64,000 nucleotides of DNA from Mariannaea sp. PMI_226. Taxonomy: Eukaryota > Ascomycota > Sordariomycetes > Hypocreales > Nectriaceae. Every line of letters starts with the position of its first letter. Positions within the stretch are counted from its first letter, which is position 1. The position numbers and the translations under genes were made by a program. The stretch lies in assembly GCA_024336345.1 (NCBI GenBank), contig JANFOG010000005.1:2542001-2606000 (forward strand), read 5' to 3'. Positions 36,382 to 49,544 of this stretch are shown one piece after another. Below the pieces are notes generated by a model, which saw only the letters and a program-made list of their open reading frames with translations, had not been told where the DNA came from and searched no databases.

Positions 36382-39300
36382 TCCTCAATGGAGGCTTGGT
36401 TGCAACTGTCAAAAAGGAAGCAGCAGGGGGGTGCTCCATCTCGATGGGCCGTTTTCGGACGTTCTAGCGGGGGCTCCTGTCCGCTTTTCCATCTCCCCCG
36501 TCACGCCAGCGCCAAATCTGAACCAGCATCAACGCTCGATTTTTGGCTCTTTTGCCGAGAAACTCGACGCATCTTCGATGGTACTCCCGACCAAATATCG
36601 TGCCCGATGGCGACGAGGCAGGGCAATGCAAGATGCAAGGGCCCCCGTGGCCATCGTGGCTTGTGTATCATGAATTCAACGGTCCATCATCTACCTTTGT
36701 CGACCCATTCAGGCCCATTCCGCCACGACTCGCCCGCCAGACTTTGCGGATGCGGATACGACATCTTGGACTTGGCAAGGATGGCTAACGATGCACTCAA
36801 TCTATCGTCCCCGGTCACTCTTCGCCTTTCTTCTTACCAAGGTACCACGCTCTCGGGTTTATTTGCATCTCTTCGCTCCAAGCTCGGCATCGACCTTTGG
36901 TTGCTCTGTGGTCCGTTACCCCCCTACCCGATACCTTCTTCTTTGATGACACCCACGGCGTGTTAGCTTGGCCTGTTACAGGCCTGTGAACGCAGGGAGA
37001 GTGCTCCAACCTGAATGCAAAAGCGAAGTCCAAACAGACACACACACACATTCTCTCCTACCTCTCCCGACAATACATGGTGTATAAGCACTTCGACATC
37101 TGGATGAGCCCGTTACCGTTCTATCACAAGACTCAGACCAAGAACTTGCCTCTAGCTTCGATGTAACGCGATGACAGCTTTACCTGCATCGTTTCCAGTC
37201 CAGGCTCCACAACGGTGAAGACGTTCCATAAAGCTTTGCCCGATGGCCCTTCTCAAACGGGTCTGGGGTGGCGCCAAGTGTATGCGGACACTAACTTATC
37301 ATCGCTAAGCGATAGACCGGGGACACGCCAACGACCAACCCCTCAAGAAGTACATTTTCTTGAATCAACCCCGACCGATCTCATGCAGTTTCCAACGGCC
37401 TCTGGGGGCATGTTTTTTTTTTTCCCTAGCTTTGAGATCCCTAGCTAAAGAGAGTGCAGGCTTAATCAACCAACTATTGTGAATCCCGGGTGTGACGATG
37501 AATCATGGCAACCGTTCATGACGGCCCTTTCTTCGGCCCCAAGCGACTAGACTATAATCTCCGCAGGTATTCTGACCAAGGGTGTATCCTGGTGGTCCTG
37601 GTGTGGGAAGGGGCATCGCAACCCACCCCATTCTCCCAAAATCCGACCCAGGCACGGCCAAATGGAACCGCCCAGCAGGGGGTAATCGTGCACCAAAGAA
37701 GTCTCCATGAATTGCTCTGATTGTTTTCTATGCTTGCAACCATAGTTCAATTGTATCCATACGCCAGGACGATTGTTTGCCCTCATACAGTAATTCACGC
37801 CGCTGAAGAGGTTTGACGTGGTTTAGTAACTTGCTTCTTGGAGAAGCCACCCCCAGACGCCAGGATGGCCTGCAACAGGTGATGGATCACGCAGATAGCC
37901 TAAAAAACGCCAGATGATCTCTCACTTTCGCTGAGCGGTCAGACCTGCTCAGATTTACAAGATGGCGGGTCTACTTCAATCCAGTACGAGATTCATAGCG
38001 TTCGGCTACCATTGTAAGATCTGACTGAGCAGAATTGGAATGCAAATCCTTCCTATTCCTGCATGCCGTCTATTACCCTAATGTATCAGATCTCCCCTGC
38101 AGTCTGTCAACTCTCAACGGTCCGAGGCCCGTATGCAGCGAGCCGAAAACGCTTTTTTTTTTCTCTCTCTCAGTGGGCGTCGTCAGATCTTGCGCCTCGG
38201 CTGGGCCTCAATTCAGAACCGCCCGATGGTCGCCCACCGTCCCCATTCGACTCCGCGAGGGTGTATCAGTACTGCACCTATTACCCTCCTACTGATGTCG
38301 GAGTCTGTTTCCAAACGCTCTCCGCACACCCTCGCTATGGAGGCTGGGGATGCTGCCTCGCCAAAGCAGTTCAAGGCAACTTCGCCTGCAGGCGCCACTC
38401 ATCCCATTGGCCCCCTATCAGGCAGCTGGCCCCAGCGGGAGTGAGCTGTCGGCGGTCTGGCCACGTCCTCAACCTGCCCTAGTTACTGCGTGGTGAGAAA
38501 CGAGGCCTCCATGTACTACGACCACGATTCGGGCGAATCTGACCGGTTTGACGCTTATTGCCCTCTAGGCCAACACAGAAAACACGGTTGCCACCCGCCC
38601 GACTGGGAAACTATCATCGGCGATGATCTCGCAACTGCCGCAGACCAATTGCCCATCTTGTAGGGGGAGTGTGGAGGCCCTAGTTCACAGTGTCCTCTTC
38701 CGACTCGATCAACTGGGCCGGTTGTCCCTGTTTGGCCACGCGTCTATACTACTTTTGTCAAGCCCGCTGCCTGCGAAATTCAACATCAGGTCATGAAGCT
38801 TCCTTTTGTGGATTCAAGGAAGCTATAACTGGCCCACTAAGTCGACTCTATAGGCTGACCTCTAACCCTCTTGAAAGGGTTACCCTGGTCCTAGATCGCA
38901 GAGACTGCAGCCGAGATTTCGTGTGGAAGTAACGTCCGGCCAGCATGGCCCCCAAGTCAGCAAAAGCCAGCCGATCGGGTCACGATACTATGACGTGGTC
39001 GTGTTTCTTCTTAGTCCGGTGGCTTTGTTACACCCCCAGATCCTACCCGACCCTGGAGCTATCTTTCAGTCACAAACATGCACCACATGGAAGCAGGAAA
39101 ATTTTTTGACCTCAATAATAGAGGTGCTGTAACTGTGCAAATGGTACCGAGGTGCTCAGGAAGATGCAGATCAGGCCCCCCATCTCCCTTGAGCGCTGAC
39201 AAATCATTTGATGAATGCGAGCTTCCCATCACATTTGCCAGTGAGAGAGGGTCACGTCGGAGGCGTTCAGTGAGAACCTGCCCCAACATGATGCAGTAGG

Positions 39301-41811
39301 TGAATGCTACCCCCCAGTGGCTAGGAAAACTTGGTCTTATGAATATCTGGGCAAAGACAATCCATACCACTGGCCTGCGCCCACACTACGAGTCAGACGC
39401 AAATTTTGGCCGACCTGGCTCTTGCACTATTCAGCCTGAAGCCTGGCGTTGAAATCTGCATCCAGTCATCAGCAGCCAGTTGCGCGCTTCGCGTCAAGAC
39501 CAGGGTCGTGAAATGGCGGAACCCTGGGATCTGGCTGTAGTGGGGCGGCCTCAACATGGACGATCGTCTGATCCTTGGACGGCGTGGTCACCCACTAATC
39601 AGATCCTGCCGGTCCCGCGAACACACCACCAAACAAACAACACACCACTCTGGCTTGTTTCGAACAGGAGAGGTTTCACACCCCCTCCCTTGAGCGAAAA
39701 AGGCGCCGCCGGCTGGGGGGAAAGCCAGCGAGGCCAAGGGTACATACGCAGCTCGGTACTTTCGTTCCAGACGCCCCGAAGATTACTTAGCCAATACTTT
39801 GATTAAGACCACTCTCACAAGACAAAAAAAAAGGTGAGGAAATGAAGGTCACCTTCTCACTTTCTACCCCATGTCACGGTGCCAACCAGATTGCGTTGGC
39901 TGTGCTGGGTGTGGCAAGAGGTCGGTATTGGACGAAATTGAGGCCTTCTATTTCGCTGGTCTCGATCTTGAACTTGCAGATAATCGATCGCGATGATGTA
40001 GCTGCCTGTCATTGTGCGGCCCATGCAACAAGGAAGATCCCTTTTTCTCTGAGAGCTTGCTTCCTGTCAAAGTCAAACATTTTGGCTTGGATTTCATCCG
40101 AAGCTGAACAAAACTATTATGCAATCAATTGCATTGATGAATCACAATAATGCATTGATGGGCAAGGGTAAAAAATCTGACTTTTATGCCATCAGTCGTT
40201 GATCACACAACTACCGGCGAGCCCCGACTTAAGTCTCTGTCAGATAGCCCTATCAAACACGTTGTCGTCAACTACATTAACCTGTGTATCGTACCACTTC
40301 TCTTGATGAGCGAAGGAAGAACCAGAATAGAAGATGAGAAAAAAGGAAGGAAAAAAAAAATTAGAAGTTGGGTTGGAAATACTTTATGACCAACATTTTC
40401 GTCAATGGGAAGGTTCTTCCACGGAAATTGTCGGTCAAAGTGCTGGGTGCGAGTGCAAGCCACATTGTGCTGGTCAGCGATTCCGTGACCTGGCTCCGCC
40501 TGTGAGAAGCAACCCTGGCCATGGAGGTGGTCTGATCTTATATAATAGCCTGGCAGTGTGGTTGCAGAGAGCCATCCAGCACCTCACATGCTTGTTCGGG
40601 TCATTTTTATGCTGCTCAGCTCAGGGCGCCTTCGTCTCAGCCGCAGCGTCGAGTGGGAAAGGCTATATGTGCTTGGCCAGGTGGCTGATGGTGGGAAAGT
40701 TAGCACTATTATTTGAACAGCATATCTGAGATCAAGGTGTGATCACTGAGTCTGACGGGCCGCAGCCGGAGTCTCCAAGGTGTGGCCTGGAACGGTCCAC
40801 TCGTTGACGACAGGCCGCCCCATGACGAGAGAGTTTCGGCACACGACTGCCGTCGCTGGTACCACGCTTTTTGGGTTTCTCGTCCCAACTCAACGCAGTC
40901 GAGAGGGTGTTCCTGAGCCCTCAGTAGATTGTGAGGTGTATGCTCTATGATGACCTGTCCCAAAGTATGAAAAAGATGCATCAAACTCAGTGGACACATT
41001 CTCAATCCCTGGGATGAACGTAATTTATCAACGCCAGCACCTTTCTCTCTCTGTGTGTGTGTGTGGTGTCGGCCATGGCGGCCATTGCGGCGACGACAGT
41101 GGCATTATTTGTGGATAAACTGTCTTTCAAGGAGCTGGGTGTCATTTTATTCATCAAGCTCTAGTTGGGGACAGGACTACAGCCAAGCTTGAAGAGAATC
41201 GAAGCTTAGAGAGAGACTAATAAGAATTTACTACTTGTTAGTCTCGATCTAGCCTGCGTGTCCGGGTTCTTAGGCCAATTTTTTTTTTACCCTGTTGACG
41301 AACGTGCGAAATTTCGCATTCGTACGCCCCCCTAGTTCCGACTCGTCGTCTCAGCCTTACCAACAGAACAGTTACACAGTAGATGGTCTACCACGTACGA
41401 AGGAACAGAGTATGGGTATGCTAGTTCTGCTTGCTTCTTTCTGCCACGACCCCTGAGAAGACGCACGTCCAATCAAAGAGACTGAACTGGCCTGATCGAT
41501 CATACGATGTCCTTCAAGTTTGTCAAGCAAGTCTTCCCATCTTTGGTCGTAACAATCCAACCTTTGCGGCGGGCTCATCGCGATGTACCGGTTGAGGCCG
41601 ACCCTGGAACTGACAAACAATAGGAGGGGTAAAGCGAATTAGGAGAAGGAGATTGAGGGAATCTGGATCCAGTTTCGAATCCCCGCACCTCTCACTCCTT
41701 TCTGCCTACCAGATGCTTCCACATTCGTGGTATGTGTTGTCTAATGATGATGCCAATTATTACCATTCCTGCTCGGCATTGATGGCATTTCCCCGTTTGT
41801 CTTCGTCAGCC

Positions 41812-41843
41812 ATCGCATCGAATCTCATCGCATCGAATCTCAT
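41812..41843. repeat. Direct repeat ATCGCATCGAATCTC
   Basis: Two adjacent copies of a 15-bp unit in the 21-kb region without recognisable genes; a plain tandem duplication. Confidence 0.8.
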
Positions 41844-43190
41844 CTCGCCAGCATCGTGGAGGGGGACCCATCGCGGCTCGTGCCCCCCCACTTACTCAAA
41901 CCCCTCCCTTGACTCAGAGGCATCGTTCGTCGTCTCTCCTTTTCTCACTGAGAAATATCATACTAATACTTACTTAGACATAAACTGCACTGTGCACAGT
42001 ATAATCTGTATGTATTTTTTTTTTATTTGAGAGTAACGAGACGCCCCGGGAGGCCTATTCCAATCCAAGGTCGGCAAACCCACGCCCACACACCCCACCC
42101 TAAACGTTTGAGTCTGCTCAAGTACGGAGTCCAACCTTATCAAATGTCAAGAGCTCCGTGGAGATGCTTGCAAGGCTTCGTGGCGGCGTACGTTGTTGTA
42201 TGAAAGTGGCACATGCAGCATTTCTGATCATGTGAGCGTTATCTGTGATCTGAGATGGTTGCGAGTGGCTCCGAAGCCTCTCGATATATCAACAACTCAA
42301 GTTTCGTCATGAAATTATCAGCGCCATGGTCAGGTGGTAGTCAACGAATGCTTCCAGAAGCCCCACCGATGGGGGTCAATCACCGGAAGGGCAATGTAAT
42401 CTACAGTGTTTCTCGGTTATTGCTTTTTCTAGCTCTCCCGCTTAGAACCTTGTGTTGAAAATCTGGCACCGTCGCTCGGGAAAAACTACACTTCATGGGC
42501 AAACGAGAATGGTTGTGCTACTCTCTAGTACATCCTGCTCTCTTGCGACGATATTTCACAGTTGGAAACGTTCTCAAGACGTCCGTTCTTGGACATCAGC
42601 GAGTCTGGAAGCCACGGAAATGCTTCCCCTGACGCCGATCCCCAGTTCAACCCAACCATGTCATATATGAGTCGGCTATCCAGGCTTGCTTTTGCTCCTA
42701 GTTTCGTTTCAGTGGACTTTGTTTGCATATATTGCTTTTTGCCTTTGCTTTTTCACGTACGTTTCGCGTCCAAATCGTCCCACCGATGCCGCCCTAGCGT
42801 ACAGCTATATTGCTTTTTCCTGCACCGGTAATGTTGCTTTTTCCGTGCACCGCAACGCCCTTTACCCTTTTTCACACGGTTCCCCCCCCTTCTCGCGATT
42901 TGGTTCTCCAAGGGAAGCAGCTCCGTCTGGTTCGTTCATTACTCCCCAGACTCCTTCATTCTCGGTTACGAACCTGAACAAGCCTCTTCGTCATCAGTGG
43001 AGAAAATCGAGGCTGGGGTCAGGGGTAGTCTACCATGTACAGCACTGTACACGCAGGTCAAGCGAATCTGCTGCTTTAATCGCTCAAACCCGACCAACCG
43101 AAAGGATTCATTATCTGGCCAAAGTAATGTAGGCAGGGTTTGGCTAGTCTCCTAAAAGCTACTCTCTGAGCTTTCGATTCTTGTTTTTGG

Positions 43191-43194
<4 letters not shown>

Positions 43195-43225
<31 letters not shown>
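43195..43225. repeat. Homopolymer T31
   Basis: Thirty-one consecutive T, equal in length to the run at 59488-59518. No gene is recognised on either side. Confidence 0.9.
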
Positions 43226-43231
<6 letters not shown>

Positions 43232-45626
43232 GCTGCAGTGTTGTTTCTTTTTCCCTTACATAGTGGCGTCCTTATTTTTATGGGGAAGGGGAAATCTGAA
43301 AGAAGGAGGCATATGTAGCTGAAACGATGGCGGAAATGGTCTAACTATCACATTTCCTCTCTTGGGTGAGATGGCTGGTTTACCTTTTCAAAGCCTGCAA
43401 GTCCCGAGCCCGCCGGATAAGTCTTTTTCAAGACGCAAGCGTTCCAGGGACTTTACCGAGCTTCGATAGTTCAGGATTGAACTACGCACTATGGTAACAT
43501 GGCCCTGCGGCGTATGGAGTTGTATCTATCCCTCCATGACCATACATGGTAAGTTGGAAGTCTTGGGGTTCATCTGTTGGTGGTAGCTTAGTGGCGCGGC
43601 CCGCGGCAGACAGCAGGCATTTCACTCTTAAGCTATTTGCAGTGGCGCCTCAGACTTCGGACCCTAGATCCTTCTATTCATCTCTTTTCCAGCCAGTCTA
43701 GTTGGGCCTTTAGGCGCCGCTCGCTACCATGATGCAGTTGGATTGGCAGTTGAAGCACTACGAAGTAAGCTGACTCTATTAGTCCCGTTATCGGACGTGC
43801 TTGAACCGTACATAGTCTGTGCCTTGTACAGTACTATGGAGATGCAGCAGCGTGGCAAGCTGGATCTAAACTGCAAGCTACTGCACTGGACATATCGAGA
43901 TTGCTGGGCTACTGTGTATACAGGCCTGGTTCCGTCCATCAAGGGTGGGTGGGTAAGTGCTAGCTGACCGTCTGCAAAGCTCAAGCACCCGTGTGATAGA
44001 GACGGTGAAGAGGATAACTTATGATGTGCGGAAAACCCGGCTGGTTTCTTTTGGTTTTCTCGAGGAGAAATTAATGCAAGCTACCAAAACCATATCTCCT
44101 GGGATCCGGCTGGAGAAGGGACTGTCGTCCACCTCCCTGGGGAGAGAGACCCCGGGGATCCGCAATCATCGGCTTGACAAGGAACCAGGACGTAACTTAT
44201 CGGAAGGATTTCCTACTTCTATCTCTCTGTCTCTCTTCTGTCCCGGTTTCCCAATCCCGCAGTCAACTTGACGATCGGGGAAGAAGATACCCAATTAATG
44301 GCGGGAATAGAGGGAACAAATCCCCCCCCTTTCGGCTTTTGGGCTGCCGTGCACCGATCTGCTAATTATTCTCCACGACAGATCTGCAATTTCACGGCAA
44401 ATGAATGTATCGGCAACAAACAAAATTCGATGTTGCTGACTGTGCTCATGCCCATGCACTACCGTCCCCTATCCATGGCACCCATTTCTTTGCGAGATTC
44501 CCCCCTCCCCCCCACTGGGACTATTCGCCCAAGGAGGCTAACCAGGAGCTACCACATTTTGCGTGCTGCGGAGTACTTTGTAATATTATAGTGTCTCTCG
44601 TGTGGAGATCGACACGAGGTCTGGTCAACGGAGTGCTTGGCTTGGTGAGTCGGGGCATTTTCGAGGCTGAGATAGGAATAGGAAATCCTTTTTTTTTTCC
44701 ACTGAGGGCTCGGGGGGCCTCGTATACGAAGTAGTTGGACCTATGTGCAGCTTTCGGAAGATATCCCACCAAGGGATTTTCTCTTTTGGAGCCCCCCCTT
44801 GTCGAAGATGTATGAAATGGGCTCGGCATTTCGAAAAAGAAACAAGGAATGGGGAGAAAATGGTATGAGCTTGTCCTGACTGCCCTTGGTGCTATTGCCA
44901 GGCAAGCAAATGATACAAAGTTGGTCCATGTTCACCCCGGTAGTATGGGCCGATCAGAGTCGTGCATCGCCGATCGCACAAGGAGATAAAGTGAGTGATA
45001 GAAAGAGAGAGAGAGAGCAAGTGATAGAGACAAGGGATACAGGGACGGGGATGAAGAACCGGCGCCGTCTCTCATGATATGATTGCCCGATTGACTACTT
45101 CCTCCGGATGGGACGATACAGTAGGTAGGGTACTGGTCACCCATGGGGATTTCACGAGTGTGTGAGGACAGGCATGGCCATGGGTATGTTGTTTGGGAAG
45201 GGGAGGGGAAGGGAAGGTGGTTATGGCATGAGTTAAAGTGGTTGCTTTGCTTGTTGCCTTAGTCGATGATGGGGTCAAGCACTGCGTATTGATTTTGTGA
45301 TGAATGCACGCTTGGATAATGTGATGTGTAGCTTATGCCGGGGGCCTGTTTGAGAAGATTGTGTTTTCTAGCAGGGGTTTCACTCGTACGTGGGCTATGT
45401 GCCAAGGGGAGGGAGGGGGGAGGCAGCGACGTGAAGAAGGAGAAGGAGGAAGACACAACAGGGAGGTTAGTGGTGATCGTTCATCTGTCTTTTTTCTTTG
45501 TGGTAGTACTGGAGTTGTGATGTTGTCTGATTCAAGTCCAGATTCGTTTTTTTCTTGTTGCCGTTGTTGCTGTGTAGGGTAGGTGTTGATATCGCCAAAC
45601 CCAACCTTTGAGACGGTGATATAATG

Positions 45627-45662
<36 letters not shown>
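45627..45662. repeat. Compound TA/TG dinucleotide microsatellite
   Basis: About six TA units followed by about twelve TG units, roughly 1 kb beyond the 3' end of the gamma-tubulin gene. It could form Z-DNA, which is not tested here. Confidence 0.9.
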
Positions 45663-46643
45663 CATGAAGATCATTTTACTGCGCCATGGATGCGTTACAA
45701 TAAATGAAATTCTTCAAATTGCCTTCCGTGGCTTATTATCTCGTGTATGGCTCGATCGCTGAAGTTGTGGCGTCTTTGACGTCGCAATTGGGTTGCATAT
45801 CCTCCGTACATTGCCGTCCCAGTGCAGACAGGACAGCGTCCAAAAAAGCAATAGCAAAGTATATCAAGTTGGTAAGCGTGTTCTGAGCCATGAATACACT
45901 GCGGAGGGACCACACACACACGCACATATATATATACAAGTATGTACACGAAGGGGGAGAGAAAAGAGATAGAGCGATAGCCTCCCATCCCACGCGGATT
46001 GCAAAGTTGGATTGGAGATATGTACATTGTCAAGACACCATAGTAGCAGCAGATACGCACATGTGTACCTCTATAGATGCAAAAACATGTAGTCATTTAT
46101 GAATCTGGGGCATGTAGTCAAGGCAGAGTTGGAGTTTATTCACTTGGGCCTCTCCCTATCTTCGCACCTTCCACGAAACAAAGAACCGGTAAACCGATAT
46201 CAATCACGTATGGGATTTCTTCAAATATTTGGGTTTGGAAACTTGACAGTGTTCGTTCCCCTCCCGACCCGTCAACTTCATAAGGAGATGCCTGTAGGTC
46301 CAGCTTCGCCGATGGGCATTGATTGCTATAGCTTCATCAATTTTACACCGACTACCTAGATTTGACACCGGGTTCTCATGGACAGAAGGGGAATCGAAGA
46401 AAAAAAGAAAGAAACAGCAACAACATCAGCCTTTCATGTAGGTTAAGCTGCCTGACCAGAGGCAGTAGTGAACCCAAGCGCTGTCTATCAACTTGCAAAG
46501 GATTCCATCGCCTAAAACGCCGTTTTGACAGGCCTAGAGCCCATGTCCGTTCCCTTCCCCCCCTTATTTGCAACATAACAAAACAAACGAATCAAACAAT
46601 GTACTTGCAGCAAGCAACACATCAAAACGTCCACATGTCTCTC

Positions 46644-48623
46644 TCATGCCATGCGTCTATCCGTATCCGCAGATGTAGGCTTCTCTCCAGTATCGGGATT
46701 GAGGTAGTCCGCGTCTTCAGCCGCCTCGTACTCACCGATGAGATCTGCCACGACTTGCCGTGCTTCGTCGAACTCATTGAGGTTCTCTGCGAAGGGGGCC
46801 GTCTTTTTGTAACCCTCCATAAATGCATTACGCTTGCGCATGCCATCGTATTGTCTTAGGATCCTCTTGAAGAGCTACAAGTGAGAAGATAGGAGTGAGT
46901 AGTCAGCATTTGTGAACTAGGGTGACAGAAGAGAAAACACAGGGCTAACAAAGGTAGGAACGAAGGCGCAGAGTCACAAAAGAATCACAAAAGGGAAAAA
47001 GAGGGACGTCAGGGGGGTACAAGCACATACCGTAGCAATGCTCGTGTGATTGGCCAACATCAGACCGCTTACACGATGGCTCATGGGGATATAAGGACTT
47101 CGCTTCGTCAAAGCAACCTGGATACTCGCGGGGCCCCATGGAATGAAGGTAGCTAGACGGCGCTCCCGGATACGCAAGAGACTCTTGTGCACGTCGGTGG
47201 GATCGACCTCTCCCTGGATGACATTGAGGATGGAGATGTAGCAGCTCTTCTTGCCAGGCACCGTCGACACCATGCGGTTCTTGGGTTGCAGCAGCCGGCG
47301 CATCACATCCAGCACCGTCGTCTTGCGTACCGTCTTGGCCTGCTCAACTTGGTCGCCCGTGAACGGGGTATACGCGGTCATGAGGAAGTGGCACCGCGGT
47401 GTTGGGATCAGGGAAGCGAGGATGCTGACGAGATCGTTGTGCATGTAGCCAGGGTACCGTAGGGTGGTGGTGCTGGCCGACATAACCGTCGCAACTAGCT
47501 GGTTGGTCTGCTGGAAGGAAGGCTCCTGCACATGGAGTCTGTCGGCAGCGATGTGAGACAGAGCGCCGTTGTCGAGAACGACGACCGAGTCGGCGTTTTG
47601 TGTAAGTCGGCGCATGGAGAGGACGCTGTTGTATGGGTGAACCACGACATCACCGCTGCTCGTCGTATCGGGGAAGACGGAGTAGGTTTGAATGATCTTC
47701 TTTGGGAATCGATCGTTTAGTCTCTCGAGGAGAAAGGAGCCCAGACCGGAGCCTGTGCCACCAGCGATTGAGTGCAGCATCATGAAGCCCTAGACGTGGG
47801 GAGAGAAAATTATGAAGTCAGTATGAGGCTCCTTGGGTTATCGCGTGCCCAACAATAGGGATTCCATATCCTTTGGTGTTGTTGCCAGGGACCACTACTT
47901 ACCTCGAGCGAGTCGCTTCCATCAGCCTCTCGATCAATCATTTCCATGATATCCTCATACACCGCCTCGCCGCTCTGGTACCCATCACCCCAATTGTTCG
48001 CAGCTCCCATGCCATTCTTGCCGACGTAAAAGTTCTCGGGATTGTAAATGTTTTTGTATGGGCCAGTTTGGATGCCGTTGAGGACCTGAACAAGACTCGG
48101 TTTAGCACAAAATATTCGGGTATCCTTCTTAGATATATTCTTCGAGCAGTCGGCGGGCTCCGTTGGGGAAAGGGGGAGGGCGAGTTGTATCGCCGCCTTG
48201 CCGTCTTAGCACGCACCCTCGGTTCCAAGTCAATCAAGATAGCGCGAGGAATATATCGTGTGTCGTCGCTCTGGTAGTAGAAAACGTCCTTACGGTCACC
48301 ACCCTCTGTAGCAAAGTCTTCGAGGTTGCCATCTTGGCTGATGCCGTGTTCCTGGCAGAGCTGCTGCCAGAACTGGCTACCGACTGTCGAGAAGGTCAGC
48401 AGCTTTCACCAAGTAGTAGTTCTTGTATGAGTGATGTGGTCATGGTGATGAAGATGAATGACCTTGATGGTGGGGGGTACGAGAGAGGAGGGACAAGGAG
48501 ACTAACTGCTGTTGCCGCACTGCCCGGCTTGAATCGTGATGATTTCCCTGTCCGAAACAAAGATTCCGGGGTCAACAGCTGCAGGATCGATTAGGACACG
48601 GAGGGTTGACTGTACCTGGGCAT
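46644..48623 (-). CDS. Gamma-tubulin
   Basis: Six exons, 48616-48623, 48507-48547, 48217-48383, 47903-48085, 47031-47789 and 46644-46874, give 462 aa, the usual length. Gamma-tubulin forms the ring complex that nucleates microtubules at spindle pole bodies (mipA in Aspergillus). The start [15 protein letters not shown] is characteristic; its first eight nucleotides form a separate exon. The tubulin GTP-binding signature GGTGSG lies at 143-148. The gamma-type blocks [18 protein letters not shown] and [21 protein letters not shown] are present. The position after QCGN is Ser-Ile-Gly, a conservative variation. The C-terminus is short and mixed in charge, unlike the acidic tails of alpha and beta tubulin. 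All exon joins preserve frame and rebuild conserved sequence. It lies upstream of no close partner; Nup2 follows in the same direction about 0.9 kb away. Confidence 0.96.
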
Positions 48624-49544
48624 TCTGATGTGCTTTCTGGCGGCGGCTCTTGGTGCTTGCTCGTGTGGAGAGGGCGTTTTGAGCGGAACGTCAAAGTGCT
48701 GCGGGTGCGATTTTGCGGCAGCTGTTTTTTTGGGGGTTGGGCACCCGTTGCTGCTGCTGTTTGCTACTTGCTGCTTGCTCCGCTAAACAGCTAAAGTGTA
48801 GTAGGTAGGCACCTAAACAAGCTCAATTGACGCGACGCGCGCCCCGCGTTCCACTTTAAACACCATCTCAATTCATCCTGCACAGAGCACTTCATGACAG
48901 CATTTACTATTGGGACAAATGCCTTTCAAGCATGAGACACACATATTTATTATATATACATACGTATATGGAGAGAATGTGAGACAGAGCTAGACTTGCT
49001 TTTCTTTGCAAAACTTGCCACCACAACAAGCATCGACAAACTCGCCTTGCTATAAATATATTGTGCTTGCTTTCACTGCTTCATCTCCATCATGTCTCAT
49101 ACATCTTCCAGCCGGGACCAAGGGTTGTTTTTGGCTTATGCCACCTACTTCTCACACACCACCAACGATAACACACAAAAGAGTTACAAATATACACGCA
49201 AGACCGTAGTCGTCGCCTTCAGATGTCCTAATAAACCACCTTTTTGTGTGTGTGTGTTCTTCAATCATAGTCAATCTCTGCTGACCCCGGTTTCCTTTTC
49301 AATAATATCTCATGCTTGACTTGCACTCCTCCTTCGGAAACCCCTCCCAAGAAAATAAAATAAGATATCAGATAATGGAGGAAGAGAAAAGAAGAACCCA
49401 AGAAAAAGAAAATCCCTCAGAGAAAGAGAATGACAAGAAGATACCAATGCTCTCTAAACGCCCGCAATGCTATAAAAACCTTTCCTTACCTTCTATATCA
49501 GCAACTATCGGCTGCATCTAATATATTTCCATTCAGCCTCCACA
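48624..49544. other. Spacer between gamma-tubulin start and nup2 3' end
   Basis: About 920 bp holding the gamma-tubulin promoter on the left and the nup2 3' UTR on the right. Short frames only; no RNA gene recognised. Confidence 0.6.

Larger units (their letters stand above)
25401..46643. other. 21-kb region without recognisable genes
   Basis: Both strands were read for conserved motifs and none was found. Frames up to 192 codons exist (for example 36388-36966 plus, 26071-26577 plus) but have no recognisable domains and show composition-driven sequence. A minus-strand 87-codon frame at 30121-30384 is the only one that looks protein-like. Simple repeats and T-rich tracts are common. No long terminal repeats, transposase or reverse-transcriptase motif was seen. 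Possible contents are distal regulatory DNA of nsdD, long non-coding RNAs, unrecognised lineage-specific genes or heavily decayed transposons; the sequence alone does not decide. Confidence 0.45.

Noticed and set aside
36388..36966. A 192-codon plus-strand frame in the 21-kb domain
   Set aside because: No domain, no start context of note, and composition like the surrounding non-coding DNA; kept only as a remote possibility.
25401..46643. Transposable element in the 21-kb domain
   Set aside because: I saw no terminal repeats, reverse-transcriptase or transposase motifs. A heavily mutated element cannot be excluded without a repeat library.
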